25,171 nucleotides of DNA from a virus, in IMG/VR virus record IMGVR_UViG_3300025276_000200, positions 1-25,171 of that record, one strand, 5' to 3'. A model generated the notes under the pieces. It worked only from the letters and a program-made list of their open reading frames with translations, did not search any database and was not told where the DNA came from. Each line of letters starts with the position of its first letter. Position 1 is the first letter of the stretch. Both the position numbers and the translations under genes were made by a program. Shown piece after piece: positions 13,780-23,008 of this stretch.

Positions 13780-16689
13780 TTAATTAAATATTGCGTATAT
13801 GTTATTACCGTATACAGGTTCGAATGTTTCGTATACACTTAAGGTTGTATCGGTAGAAATTAAGTTACCTGAGCTTGAGGTAGGTGCTTTATACCACCCC
13901 CTAAATGTTCTTGGATATGTGGCTGTTTGAGTTAAAGTAAAGAACTCATAGTCATCATAATTTTGAGCTATATTAATACTGGCTGCTTCTGTAACAGCAA
14001 CTGGGTAACTGGATCCAACTTTTCCTGTTGTTGCAGCTGACCCTGTAGCAAATATACTAAAGTAATCACCTGCATAAGTAACCTGTAAAGAAATATTACA
14101 TGAAGCAGGAATTGGATCAGATAAGAATAGAGTAGTAAGGTCCATTAGTACTTGAGGCTGTGCAGCTGATTTATATGGATTACTAGCATTCAGTTCTCCA
14201 GTCGTAACTATAGTTAGTGAACCTTTAAATTCTCCTGTATACTTAGGAGCTTCATCTGTAACGTTCCTTGGAGCTGATCCTAGTGGTGTATTTATAGTGC
14301 CGGTATAGTTTGTTGTATACGCTGTACTTGCTGAAACTGGAAAAGATCCTGCATCTCCTGCTGAGGCTGTTACAATTGCTATTGATGCTGTATGTATAGT
14401 GTTTTCGGCTGTTGCTTTAGGGGCTTTAGCTTTACTTCTATTCATCAAGTGGGGTTCAATAATAAGGCCTGTTGCTACAGTTGCCCTAGCTGGAACAAAG
14501 TTTTTAATCATCTTAAATAAAGAATTATCAAAAAACTTTAATAGTCTTATAAATGCTTTAGGTGATTTTTCCCAGTATTGTTCTGAGTTCCATATTGCGT
14601 TGTTTTCGTTCCATTTACCAGATGCTTCATCCCAAGTGGCAGTTAAGTTCATTAAGCTACTTGCTAGAGTGTTTAAAGCATCATAACTTCCTGACTGCTC
14701 TAAGCTAGGGTCTCCTATATACTGGTCAATGTTAAATGAACCGGTAGTTCTACTTCTTAACTTATCGTTGTATTGGTTATTTATATTGAATCCTACGTGT
14801 ATCTCACTTGTATCTTGAGAATACTTTTTACTTGGTTTTTCTATAGATGTATAGTTAGAAACTACACTTTCACTAAGGTAGCTTCCTGTGGCGTCAGTTC
14901 TAATAGAATTTAAAGAGCCTGTTACGTTTACTTCGTATCCAAAATAATCATCAGATCCTATCTTAGCGCCTGCTCCTAATTCTATAGAGAGGATACTATC
15001 AGGTATACCGAAGCATGCAGTTAGTGCCCTAAGCCCTCTTATAGTTCCTTTTCCTTTTGTTAGTAAGGGTAGATTATGGTATATTCGTTTATATACCTCT
15101 TGTTTATAGCTTTGCTTAGCCATAGGTTGTTGGTAAGCAAGGTTACTTCCAGAGGTTATTACTTTAATATAATTTATATCTTCACTTCCAGTCTGATATG
15201 TTTCACCTACATAAGAAGAGAATAAATTATCTATATTTTCATTTCCATCGTATAGGTTAATACCAAAAGACTGTACTACTTCTCTTACTATATCTTTACT
15301 TACACCAAAGTCTATCCTATTATCAGAGTCGTATTTATCTGTAACGGCTTTAGAGTATATCCATAAGTTATCAAAATGATGTGCGATCATATGCACAAAC
15401 ATTAAGTAAGATGTATTGTTAGCATCTTCTCTTATAAAGTTAGGAATAGTGTTTATTAAAATATCAAAATTACTAAAGTCGTAGTTATTAGCAACTGCTA
15501 TTTGACTATTAAACCAGGTTACAGCTTCTGAAGTACTACTAGCGTAATTAGTATATGGTTTAATACTATTAGATTTAGGCCAAGAAGAAGATCCACTACT
15601 AAAATATAGGTGTCTATCGTAATGATCAAAATTATCTACTATCCCCTCTATTAGTCCGTTATAGTATGCTTTACTTCCAGATATTCCTGTTCCTATATAT
15701 GTGCCTGCTGTAGCTGTATCTAAACTAGTTCTATAAGAATTTACTAGGTCTAACTTGTATTTAAAGTTTCTTAACCTTTCTTCTGCTGAAGAGAAGTGTA
15801 CAAAATTACTATAGTCCGAGTGGTTTATAGATACGTTTACGCTTTTTTCCTTGAGTAAAGAGTGTAACTCATAATTAGAACCTGTTACTGGGTAGCTAAA
15901 TAAGTCGTTGTAGTCTAAGTATTCTGTTGGACTATCTGAAGTTTCTGATATGGGAATGCTAAAGTTTGGTCCTCTAAGGTATTCAATAGATTCTTTTTCC
16001 TCTATAAAATCAGCTTCTATATTAAAAGCAATTGTGTTAGATACAATCTCTGATATAGTTACTTGGTCCTTACTTACAACTGTGTTAGGAAGAGGTTTCA
16101 TCAGTTTTATAACCACGGAGTAACCTTTAGGTACTTCTTCTGATGTTATATTTATACCTACTGAGGATGTATCATTACTTAAGTTTACGTAGAACTCAGA
16201 AAAGTATGCTTCTTGTTCTAGTTTACTTGTAAATGCTTCTGTATAGGTTTTAGTCTGTTCGTCAGTTAACCCTAATGCAAACAGTCTAATTTCTGTTCTA
16301 TCAGGTGATATCTGGTCTATATAGAAGTTTCCTCCTGATCTATTATCCGTGTAGGGGTTATTTAGGAAGCTATATACTACGTTAACGTCTCCTGCTTCAT
16401 ATCCATTTGCAATAATATCGTCTATAGGACTTAAAGTAATCTGACTAGCTCCTGATTGGCCTGCTGATACAGCGTTAAGGAGCTCACTATATCTTTTGTA
16501 ATTTGAGTTAGAGAGTAAGAGAGTGTTCTGAATTGAGTATATTTCAAGTTTTAATTGATTCTTACTAGACTCAAAAAACGTGTTAATAGAATAATCACTA
16601 ACTATATCAGTTACTTTTTTATCTATTACCAACTCTTCTTTTATCTCTGAAGCTGAGGTGGGGTTCACTATGTAATTAACCTCTTGCAT
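13780..16689 (-). CDS. Large baseplate protein in gp7 position, with C-terminal InlB-like repeat
   Basis: This 969-aa protein follows gp6 with two genes between and is comparable in size to T4 gp7 (about 1,030 aa). Around residues 535-560 it has YHNLPLLTKGKGTIRGL, then ALTACFGIP. I recall this motif from large baseplate or tail proteins of many myophages, and it recalls the P2 tail protein I region. The N-terminal third is beta-rich and holds VVIKLMKPLPNTVV. The last 55 or so residues (TFRGWYKAPTSSSG to NNIYAIF) resemble the InlB/Listeria-Bacteroides beta-grasp repeat, an adhesion-type module. A gp7-like wedge role is inferred from order and size. The gene begins 14 bases inside the coiled-coil gene. 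Confidence 0.75.
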   Translation of the reverse strand: MQEVNYIVNPTSASEIKEELVIDKKVTDIVSDYSINTFFESSKNQLKLEIYSIQNTLLLSNSNYKRYSELLNAVSAGQSGASQITLSPIDDIIANGYEAGDVNVVYSFLNNPYTDNRSGGNFYIDQISPDRTEIRLFALGLTDEQTKTYTEAFTSKLEQEAYFSEFYVNLSNDTSSVGINITSEEVPKGYSVVIKLMKPLPNTVVSKDQVTISEIVSNTIAFNIEADFIEEKESIEYLRGPNFSIPISETSDSPTEYLDYNDLFSYPVTGSNYELHSLLKEKSVNVSINHSDYSNFVHFSSAEERLRNFKYKLDLVNSYRTSLDTATAGTYIGTGISGSKAYYNGLIEGIVDNFDHYDRHLYFSSGSSSWPKSNSIKPYTNYASSTSEAVTWFNSQIAVANNYDFSNFDILINTIPNFIREDANNTSYLMFVHMIAHHFDNLWIYSKAVTDKYDSDNRIDFGVSKDIVREVVQSFGINLYDGNENIDNLFSSYVGETYQTGSEDINYIKVITSGSNLAYQQPMAKQSYKQEVYKRIYHNLPLLTKGKGTIRGLRALTACFGIPDSILSIELGAGAKIGSDDYFGYEVNVTGSLNSIRTDATGSYLSESVVSNYTSIEKPSKKYSQDTSEIHVGFNINNQYNDKLRSRTTGSFNIDQYIGDPSLEQSGSYDALNTLASSLMNLTATWDEASGKWNENNAIWNSEQYWEKSPKAFIRLLKFFDNSLFKMIKNFVPARATVATGLIIEPHLMNRSKAKAPKATAENTIHTASIAIVTASAGDAGSFPVSASTAYTTNYTGTINTPLGSAPRNVTDEAPKYTGEFKGSLTIVTTGELNASNPYKSAAQPQVLMDLTTLFLSDPIPASCNISLQVTYAGDYFSIFATGSAATTGKVGSSYPVAVTEAASINIAQNYDDYEFFTLTQTATYPRTFRGWYKAPTSSSGNLISTDTTLSVYETFEPVYGNNIYAIFN

Positions 16690-17026
16690 CTGCTAATTTT
16701 GTATTTAGGTCAAGAATCTCTTGTTGATCCTTTAATATGTTTTCTCTCAAATTAGCTATCTCATCTAATAGAGGCTGTATATCTTCTGTTTCTTTATCTA
16801 TTCCTACTAGTTCATTACTTCTTCTAACTAAGTACTCATGAGATTCTTCAGGTCCATTCACTGTTATATCCATATAGAGTCTTTCGTATTCGTTGAAAAA
16901 CTCGTCTACAGTTAATTCTACTACAGCAGGAGCAGGTTGAGCAAAGGTTTTAAAGTCTCTATCGACTACTTTGTCAAATTCATCTTTTGTGTATACAGTT
17001 TTTTCAATCTTAATATCATTAGCCAT
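16676..17026 (-). CDS. Small coiled-coil baseplate-module protein
   Basis: This is a 116-aa acidic protein. The N-terminal half contains YTKDEFDKVVDRDFKTF, a Pro/Ala hinge (AQPAPAV) and LTVDEFFNEYERLYMDI. The last 35 residues (about 80-116) show heptad-like spacing of Ile and Leu (IQPLLDEIANLRENILKDQQ), so a coiled coil is likely. It overlaps the preceding DNRLRE-like gene by 8 bases and the following 969-aa gene by 14, which indicates tight co-translation. It may be an oligomerisation or assembly partner of the flanking large proteins. I know of no T4 equivalent. Confidence 0.72.
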   Translation of the reverse strand: MANDIKIEKTVYTKDEFDKVVDRDFKTFAQPAPAVVELTVDEFFNEYERLYMDITVNGPEESHEYLVRRSNELVGIDKETEDIQPLLDEIANLRENILKDQQEILDLNTKLADARG

Positions 17027-18074
17027 TTCTTACAACTTTGAATATGTTTTTATTATCAATTACTAAGTCACTCCCGTTCAGAGTTGTTTTTATTAACAGC
17101 CTATAGTACCTTTCTGGTTGTAGTGTATCCATATATATATCGAAGAAACTTCCGCTACTATCGTAGGATACCTTAGTATAGTTGGTATCAAAATCAATAA
17201 TCATTTCTTCACTATATTCATCTCGTATGCCCCAATATGTAGTAGCTGGTAGTCTGTAGTTTGTCGTGTAGATAGAAGCTGTTACAAATGTTCTCGGTGG
17301 ATATTTAGGTCGTGCCGCTAATCTAAATCTACTTTTATCTGAGTCTGTGTATTCTGCTTTAGCGTTCTTTATACTAATGGTTGCTATGTCTGTTGTAAGT
17401 TCAGTTAAAGAGCCAGCTGTTGAAGAGTCGTCCCATTTAAACTGTAAGTAAGGTGGAAATATAGTATTCGTATCAGATCCAAAGTACTTCAAGTGTATGC
17501 TTGCACTAGTGTACCCTTCGTATGCAGATTCCATTCTTAATAACCATCCATTATTAGCTATAGAACTGCTTGCAAATGCTTTAGTAGCAGATGTTACGTC
17601 CATATTAATATCATAAGTAGATGTCTTATCGAAAGCTTGCGAGCTTTGGGATACTGCTAAATAGTCTCCTCCTAGAGTAGTCCATTGAGTTGTTGCTGCA
17701 TCCTTATATTTCCAGGTTGCTCCTGTTCTATTTACAGGATTATCTGCTTGTTTACCTACCCCTTCTGTCCAGGAGGAAGAAACTGGATTAGCGAAGACTG
17801 TAAAAGATGTTGGTATTTCTCCAGCTGTTGCTAGAGCTAGATTAATACTTGCAGAATAATTTCCTGATACTTTATCTGTTAAAGCAGAAGTTATGTCTGA
17901 CTGTTTAAATTGTATTAGAGTCCTACTAGTTCTTCCTGTGAGTGGAAAACTAGGATCAGGATAGCCACCTATTTCTAAAATCTCATCACGACCAGCATTT
18001 CCATATAGACCAGCAATAGTTGGTGTGCTAAATAGGAAGGTGTCTTTTTCTGGATATATTCTATATACTGCCAT
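17019..18074 (-). CDS. DNRLRE-like beta-sandwich tail protein
   Basis: This 351-aa protein begins MAVYRIYPEKDTFLFST. Residues 1-215 carry the pattern of a DNRLRE-type beta-sandwich, with SWTEGVGKQADNPVNRTG followed by ATWKY, W and GGDY, and later GWLLRMESAYEGYTSASI. Such domains bind surfaces or carbohydrates in other proteins; here the protein is most likely a structural or host-contact part. The last 130 residues (RFRLAARPKYPPRTFV onward, ending LVIDNKNIFKVVRNG) look like a second beta-rich domain. The gene lies 3 bases after gp6, in the outer-baseplate group. The start context is TTATAAACAATG. No T4 homologue can be named with confidence. Confidence 0.72.
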   Translation of the reverse strand: MAVYRIYPEKDTFLFSTPTIAGLYGNAGRDEILEIGGYPDPSFPLTGRTSRTLIQFKQSDITSALTDKVSGNYSASINLALATAGEIPTSFTVFANPVSSSWTEGVGKQADNPVNRTGATWKYKDAATTQWTTLGGDYLAVSQSSQAFDKTSTYDINMDVTSATKAFASSSIANNGWLLRMESAYEGYTSASIHLKYFGSDTNTIFPPYLQFKWDDSSTAGSLTELTTDIATISIKNAKAEYTDSDKSRFRLAARPKYPPRTFVTASIYTTNYRLPATTYWGIRDEYSEEMIIDFDTNYTKVSYDSSGSFFDIYMDTLQPERYYRLLIKTTLNGSDLVIDNKNIFKVVRNG

Positions 18075-18077
18075 TGT

Positions 18078-19895
18078 TTATAATGTTGTTACACGTCCTT
18101 CAATATCGGAATTTGGATATTTTATTTCAAATATACATGGATCATATGAAGGGTATACTATGTTATTTCTAGTAGCTCCTTTCACATCGTATGCGTATGT
18201 TGAATATTTACCGCCTGTTAAATTATCTACTTCTACTGTTTTTACTGTTTGTACTCCTTTTACTTTATCTAATAGTGTATATATGCTAGATAAGTTAATA
18301 GGTTGGTTAATGTTCCATTTACTTATACTGAAATACTCTTTAAGTTCTCCTGTACAGGAAAGAAGTACGTCTCTAGAAGAAACATTTGGAAGAGCTACTA
18401 TCTCAAACTTAACTTTTATATTAACTATGAATGCATCTTTAAGATTGATTGCATCAGTAAGCATTATATATTGAGAAAGGTATTTTTTAAGGTTAGCTTT
18501 TAAAGACGAACTAGTATTAACTAATTTTTTATTAATATCGTACCCTAACGTATACATGCTTAATGCTAAAGAATTAACATCAGAATTTTGCTGTTCACTA
18601 TTTAAAGTAGCTAATCCCTTACTTACATATACTTTAGCAACAGATCCGAATTGAGTAGGCATTGATAATGCTCTTACTGTGAAGTCGTTTTCTGTTACCA
18701 TTCTTTGTTGCTCAGCAAATGAACGGAGAGAGTTTTGTCTAAGTTCATCAATTGAATCACCGTCTCCTCCTCCTGTAGCGGCTTCAACGTTATTAAATGC
18801 TAGTGTTGAGGTATAAGAGCTGTCTGTTGCTGATGTAGTTACTGTTCCGAGTGCTGTAATAGAGTTTGCTGGAGCATTTGATGCTACTCCTCCTCCTACT
18901 ATATAGGTTATAGTTAATGTAGTATTTGTAGGTGATATACCATATGCACCTGTAAAGAGAAAATTAGAAGGATCATAAGCATAGTCTAATTTATTAACGT
19001 CTTGCTTAGTTCCTGTTATCTGTTCATTTGGGTTTGGAAGGAAAGAATCATTATCTGTCCCAGTTATACCGGACCCAAATTGTATTTGTAATACTCCTTT
19101 TGATGTAAACCTAGTGACAAACCTTCTTGGTGCTTTAACTAAATTAAGGGTAGAGGGGACTAAGTTACTATCTGTTGCACTATTTGTTACCTCTTGAAAT
19201 ACGGTATCTTGTCCTAAAAAAGGAACCTCTTTCCACTCATTGCCATCACTATCTACTATACTTTGTACTTTTACTATATTAGTGTCTCCTAATTCTATAG
19301 TGGCAAATTTCTCTGCTGTTGTAAAGGTTGAGGTTGTAACTTTTGGTGCTCCTGAAGTAACTAGTACTTTTTTGGATAATAAAAATTCAGCAGGTTGTCC
19401 TCCATCTAGTGAAAAGATAGTTACGTCTGTTGGATCGTAGGAACTAGAAAAACTAAAGTCAATTGGTTCAGAAGTTGTAAAAGTAGTTGAACCTGATACA
19501 GTTGATGTTACTGTGGCTCCTTCAGTGATTTTTAATGCTTGATTATAGTTAGGGGTGTAGGTTGAACCTTGTGCTGCTACTCTCTGCGTAACTGTTAATA
19601 CTGTGCTAGATACAGCTGAAACTTTAGGCCTATAGCCCATCATGTAGGCTAAAGAATATAGATTAGATGGGTTCTTCGCGTGTTGTAAGAAGGTTTCCTG
19701 AAGTTGTGTATCTTGGTAGAAGGATAGTACATCTCCTAGATATGAGGCCATTTCTATAAACATCATACCAGGTGATGTGGGTGAGAAGTCGTTATAGGCG
19801 TCGGGGAAATAGTTCTTAGCTAATTCTATCAGCCCTTGTCTGAAGTCTCCAAACTCCTTATTTACGTACTTTATGTCTCTTTCTTGTTGTGCCAT
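18078..19895 (-). CDS. 6: Baseplate wedge protein gp6 (baseplate J-like)
   Basis: This 605-aa protein is close to the length of T4 gp6 (660). The N-terminus shows the family signature: DIKYVNKEFGDFRQGLIELA, then YFPDAYNDFSPTSPGMMFIE and YLGDVLSFYQDTQLQETFL. Near the middle, a Gly-rich turn (EAATGGGDGDSIDELRQNSL) is followed by ENDFTVRALSMP, as in baseplate J/gp6 proteins, where this segment forms the core helical bundle. In T4, gp6 dimers tie the wedges into the ring around the hub. It starts at a TAATG overlap with gp25, the standard order for contractile-tail baseplates. Confidence in the family is high, although residue-level equivalence was not checked. Confidence 0.93.
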   Translation of the reverse strand: MAQQERDIKYVNKEFGDFRQGLIELAKNYFPDAYNDFSPTSPGMMFIEMASYLGDVLSFYQDTQLQETFLQHAKNPSNLYSLAYMMGYRPKVSAVSSTVLTVTQRVAAQGSTYTPNYNQALKITEGATVTSTVSGSTTFTTSEPIDFSFSSSYDPTDVTIFSLDGGQPAEFLLSKKVLVTSGAPKVTTSTFTTAEKFATIELGDTNIVKVQSIVDSDGNEWKEVPFLGQDTVFQEVTNSATDSNLVPSTLNLVKAPRRFVTRFTSKGVLQIQFGSGITGTDNDSFLPNPNEQITGTKQDVNKLDYAYDPSNFLFTGAYGISPTNTTLTITYIVGGGVASNAPANSITALGTVTTSATDSSYTSTLAFNNVEAATGGGDGDSIDELRQNSLRSFAEQQRMVTENDFTVRALSMPTQFGSVAKVYVSKGLATLNSEQQNSDVNSLALSMYTLGYDINKKLVNTSSSLKANLKKYLSQYIMLTDAINLKDAFIVNIKVKFEIVALPNVSSRDVLLSCTGELKEYFSISKWNINQPINLSSIYTLLDKVKGVQTVKTVEVDNLTGGKYSTYAYDVKGATRNNIVYPSYDPCIFEIKYPNSDIEGRVTTL

Positions 19896-20305
19896 TATTG
19901 TTCGAAGTTAATAATTACTTCATCTTCTATGTTAGTATCTTGAACAGTGTACGACATTGCAAACTGAACTGTGTGTGTGTCTGGGTCTCCTACTGTAGTT
20001 AGGTTGATTATATTTACTCTAGGAAATAATACTTCCATATCTCTTTCTACAGTTGATTGAATTTGACTGACCTTTTCTTGTGTTAGATTATCAAAAAGTA
20101 AGTTTTGTAGTCTATTCCCAAAATTAGGATTCATAAAGCGTTCTCCTTTGGCTGTTAAGAAGTAATTGATTATATTGGTTTTAAGTGCATCTTTAGACGT
20201 GTAGGTAGAGTTAAAAACAGCTTTTCCAGAAAACGGAAGGGCTACCCCTACTGCTTTACTAGGTTGTGTGTCTATTACGCTAAGTCTTGTTACTTCAAAT
20301 GCCAT
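19895..20305 (-). CDS. 25: Baseplate wedge protein gp25
   Basis: This 136-aa protein matches gp25/gpW in length (T4 gp25 is 132 aa) and layout. PFSGKAVFNSTYTSKDAL is followed by the family core GERFMNPNFGNRLQNLLFD (about residues 54-72) and a C-terminal beta part, TVQFAMSYTVQDT. In T4 it joins gp6 and gp53 in the wedge and contacts the sheath. It is often annotated lysozyme-like, but there is no reason to expect enzyme activity here. The stop of the preceding gene overlaps its start (TAATG), as does its own stop with gp6. Confidence 0.95.
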   Translation of the reverse strand: MAFEVTRLSVIDTQPSKAVGVALPFSGKAVFNSTYTSKDALKTNIINYFLTAKGERFMNPNFGNRLQNLLFDNLTQEKVSQIQSTVERDMEVLFPRVNIINLTTVGDPDTHTVQFAMSYTVQDTNIEDEVIINFEQ

Positions 20306-20751
20306 TATCTACGTCCTTTTTCTTTATCTTTTTCTATTGAGGCTTTATATATAGCGCCTGCATTTTTTAAAAATGGAAGTGTGGATAAATCAAGACCTGG
20401 TGCAGGACCTGTATTTTCTGTCATTCCCATTTGAGATGCTCCTCTTGAAGCAAAATTAGGTGCAATTGGACCTGAGGTTCCTGATATGTTTTTATATTCC
20501 TCGTTAGACATGGTGTTAGCAGTCTGATTTAACATTTCTTCTAACGTGGACGACTTACCTGATGTCCATTGTTGTTTTTTTAATTCTTTTTTCGGTGCTG
20601 ACCAGCTTGTATTACCTGCTTCTGGGGCTGCAGTCATAGTTGTTGGAGCACTGGCTGCTTTAACAGCCTCGTTCATAACTTCTTGTAGCTCTGCCTTTAT
20701 AGCAGATCTAACCTCTTCTCGTATGATTTTTCTTAATTGATCGAGTTTCAT
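20305..20751 (-). CDS. Putative virion-associated protein with amphipathic N-terminal helix
   Basis: This is a 148-aa protein that begins MKLDQLRKIIREEVRSAI, a strongly amphipathic helix. An Ala/Pro/Thr-rich linker follows (about residues 30-55). Then comes a low-complexity region with Gly, Ser and Met, ending in a Lys/Arg tail EKDKEKGRR. No domain is recognised. I recall similar N-terminal helices in phage proteins from aquatic metagenomes. The first residues resemble the leader of the 4096-6407 genes, and IRE fits the (L/I)-x-E pattern, but the helix runs on, so the relation is uncertain. It lies between the 349-aa protein and gp25, 17 bases after the former. An assembly or hub-linked role is possible. 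Confidence 0.65.
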   Translation of the reverse strand: MKLDQLRKIIREEVRSAIKAELQEVMNEAVKAASAPTTMTAAPEAGNTSWSAPKKELKKQQWTSGKSSTLEEMLNQTANTMSNEEYKNISGTSGPIAPNFASRGASQMGMTENTGPAPGLDLSTLPFLKNAGAIYKASIEKDKEKGRR

Positions 20752-20768
20752 ATATATAAATAGTTGTA

Positions 20769-21818
20769 TTATGCAAGTTGATTATCTATTCTGAATTTAA
20801 TTTCATCTATTAGTACAGTTTCAGAAGAACTGTAGGATTTAGCACCTCTTAGCACTACTATATTATTTAGGTTTTTAGCTACTGCGAACCTTTGAGGTGC
20901 TATAGTAGACCCTTCTACATCTAACTCTACATTTAACTTATATACAGTACCGTCTGGTCCTACATGTGAGTACTGTGTATCTGACAGGTTACTCGTCTGT
21001 CTATCGGAAGTAGCTTGATATGTATCTATTAAATCTTTTAAACTATTTGAATCGTCGAGAGATGGAAGTAGCTCTATAGCGCTGCTAAGTACAGTTGCTG
21101 CTTCTGATTGAGCACTTAGTTCTTGTTGTTCGTTGTTATTAGGGTAGTACGTACTTCCGTCAGTATTAAATTGAGTAGTACCAAGGAATATAGGTATAAG
21201 AGATGTGAATATATACTCTCCTTTATCATTTAGTAATCCTGCAGCTATTAACTGTTCTTCTGTTAGTTTGCCGTTTGTTACTTCTTCTTTTAGTGCATTT
21301 TCTATTTTGCAAGCTATAATTGGTAGTTTAGCTGATTGTACTTTCTTGTTTATGTTATCTATAAAGAGTATAGACGGTGCTACCATAGTTTCAATAGAGC
21401 TTACATTTTCTTTTATAGCTGCAATCATTTCTAATAAAAGTATTAGCTGTTCTGTAAATTTATTAGTGATAGATATGGGTATACCTACACCAGGGGGCAC
21501 TGCTTGTGGAATAGGTATGTTACCTATCACATTAATTGCTATTTCTAACCCTGTTAATGGGATGCCTAGTTTAGTAGCCATCCTCTTAACCTTGTTGGTT
21601 TTTTTTGCAGTACTGTTTATAGTACGTTGCATTTGAGAGATTGTCCTTGAAACTTGATTTAGTTTTTGTAGATGCGGACAGCCTTCTCTTCTAAAGTCGT
21701 CTATCACTTCAAATAGCTTACTTAAGACTTTTTGTTTAAGTATACCAAGAGTTTTACCTACTTGCGGGGCAAGGGCTGCTACTAATTCTTGTTTATTTGG
21801 AAATTTAATATATGGCAT
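20769..21818 (-). CDS. Baseplate/tail protein of unknown role, hub-adjacent
   Basis: This is a 349-aa protein between the gp5-like spike and gp25. The N-terminal half is helical and basic (TLGILKQKVLSKLFEVIDDF, QRTINSTAKKTNKVKRMATKL). A hydrophobic Gly/Pro/Ile-rich stretch follows at about residues 85-130 (IAINVIGNIPIPQAVPPGVG), then a helix with MIAAIKENVSSI. The C-terminal 80 residues are beta-rich (YKLNVELDVEGSTIAPQRFA, then NIVVLRGAKSYSSSETVLID). I recall this ending from tail proteins of aquatic phages. Function is unknown; a hub or wedge part or a tail-tube end protein is plausible. The start overlaps the gp5-like stop (TAATG). Confidence 0.7.
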   Translation of the reverse strand: MPYIKFPNKQELVAALAPQVGKTLGILKQKVLSKLFEVIDDFRREGCPHLQKLNQVSRTISQMQRTINSTAKKTNKVKRMATKLGIPLTGLEIAINVIGNIPIPQAVPPGVGIPISITNKFTEQLILLLEMIAAIKENVSSIETMVAPSILFIDNINKKVQSAKLPIIACKIENALKEEVTNGKLTEEQLIAAGLLNDKGEYIFTSLIPIFLGTTQFNTDGSTYYPNNNEQQELSAQSEAATVLSSAIELLPSLDDSNSLKDLIDTYQATSDRQTSNLSDTQYSHVGPDGTVYKLNVELDVEGSTIAPQRFAVAKNLNNIVVLRGAKSYSSSETVLIDEIKFRIDNQLA

Positions 21819-23008
21819 TACTCTGTAAATACTTTTTCAGACATTATTCTCCTAAGTTTATTCTTTAATAAGGGTATTGAAGGTTTTTGCATATTACCTA
21901 ATACTACTAGTTTAGCAATTCCTGCTGGAGGAGCTGGTGGTAGAGTAGCAAGATTAGTATATATAGCGTCTAATTCATCTATTATTTCCTCTAACAAGTC
22001 TACTGTTCTCTTACCTAGTAGTACCGGTTCGTCTTCTAACCTTTTAGCTGCTTCACCTAAGTATATTTTATCAGCATCGAATGCTACATATTGTTCTCCG
22101 TCTACTGCTACTATGTTACTATTTAGGCCGATAGTTTCTTTAGCAGATATGAACGCTCCTTCATCTTTAGCGTTAAAAAATAATCTTCCTCCGTTTACTA
22201 TAACCTGCGAACCTTTATATTCTTCAGGAGTTATAGGAGGATCTATATATGCTTCTCTTTTATCATTAGCAGGTTCTATTTCTACCTGATGGTCCGAGGT
22301 TAGGTATATTGAAGAAGGATCTTTATTAATATCTTCTTTTACCGGGTTAATTGAGTCTTCAGGCTCTGCCTGTCCATTACTTATTAGAATTGTAGGTTTA
22401 CCGTTATTATCTTCTACTACAATTGTATTAGACTCTGCTTTAGTTCCGTTAAGTCTAATAGATTGCCCAAACCTTCCCTCTATTATAGTATCACCGGGAA
22501 AAGCTCCAAGGGGTGCTATTGTTTTTTCTGGGTCAAAGTCCTCTCCGTATATGTATCCAGTAATGTCTTCGTTAGGCATTACATTAGCATTAGGATGGTT
22601 CCAGCCTGCAACAATACCTGTCCAGTATGTTAAAAGTCCTTCTTTGGATCTATTAATGTTGGTCTTATCGTTTGGGGTATTTTTTGTAAGTGTGTATACT
22701 GATGGGCGTCTTTCTATTACGACTATCTCTCCAGGTATTGGTATCCTTTTAAGAAAAGAGGCATCGCAGTAGGCAAAACTGTTAGCTGTTTCATTATCAC
22801 CATCGCCGTCTGTATAAGGAGTATAAAATACCCCATTTAGACCTTGTGATTTATTATAGTTTTCGTATTCCGGATGGGTTTCGTTTAGCAGTATATCTAA
22901 AACTATCCCAAAGGACATTCCGCCGGAGGATGAAGATTGGCCGGTTGAACCATTACTCATAAGGCTTCCACCTGAAAAGGTATTTAGACTATACGGATTG
23001 TTCGCCAT
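21818..23008 (-). CDS. 5: Baseplate hub/spike protein, gp5-like, without lysozyme domain
   Basis: This 396-aa protein is a spike-type baseplate protein. After a Ser/Gly-rich start (residues 11-32) comes an OB-fold-like region: FGIVLDILLNETHPEYENY, RIPIPGEIVVIERRPS (88-103), and GDTIIEGRFGQSIRLNG (172-188), a pattern of the gp5/VgrG spike group. The C-terminal part has repeating beta-strand units (SSIYLTSDHQVEIE, GSQVIVNGGRLFFNA, FISAKETIGLNSNI, DADKIYLGEAA). These would form the spike, with a helical end near residues 325-396. T4 gp5 carries a lysozyme domain between the OB and spike parts; I see none here. In T4 the spike punctures the outer membrane. The gene overlaps the preceding one by 20 bases. 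Confidence 0.82.
   Translation of the reverse strand: MANNPYSLNTFSGGSLMSNGSTGQSSSSGGMSFGIVLDILLNETHPEYENYNKSQGLNGVFYTPYTDGDGDNETANSFAYCDASFLKRIPIPGEIVVIERRPSVYTLTKNTPNDKTNINRSKEGLLTYWTGIVAGWNHPNANVMPNEDITGYIYGEDFDPEKTIAPLGAFPGDTIIEGRFGQSIRLNGTKAESNTIVVEDNNGKPTILISNGQAEPEDSINPVKEDINKDPSSIYLTSDHQVEIEPANDKREAYIDPPITPEEYKGSQVIVNGGRLFFNAKDEGAFISAKETIGLNSNIVAVDGEQYVAFDADKIYLGEAAKRLEDEPVLLGKRTVDLLEEIIDELDAIYTNLATLPPAPPAGIAKLVVLGNMQKPSIPLLKNKLRRIMSEKVFTE

Noticed and set aside
18025-18503. Plus-strand frames over gp6 and its neighbour
   Set aside because: Antisense to a well-supported baseplate gene; no independent evidence of coding.
20755-20762. TATAAATA on the plus strand
   Set aside because: No plus-strand gene lies downstream. 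Similar plus-strand matches at 1591, 2362, 4711, 10330, 12840 and 24306 show the motif occurs by chance in this AT-rich DNA.
21205-22289. Two long plus-strand frames over the 349-aa protein and the spike gene
   Set aside because: They are antisense shadows with hydrophobic, Ser-rich products and no motifs; the minus-strand genes have overlapping starts and recognisable family features.
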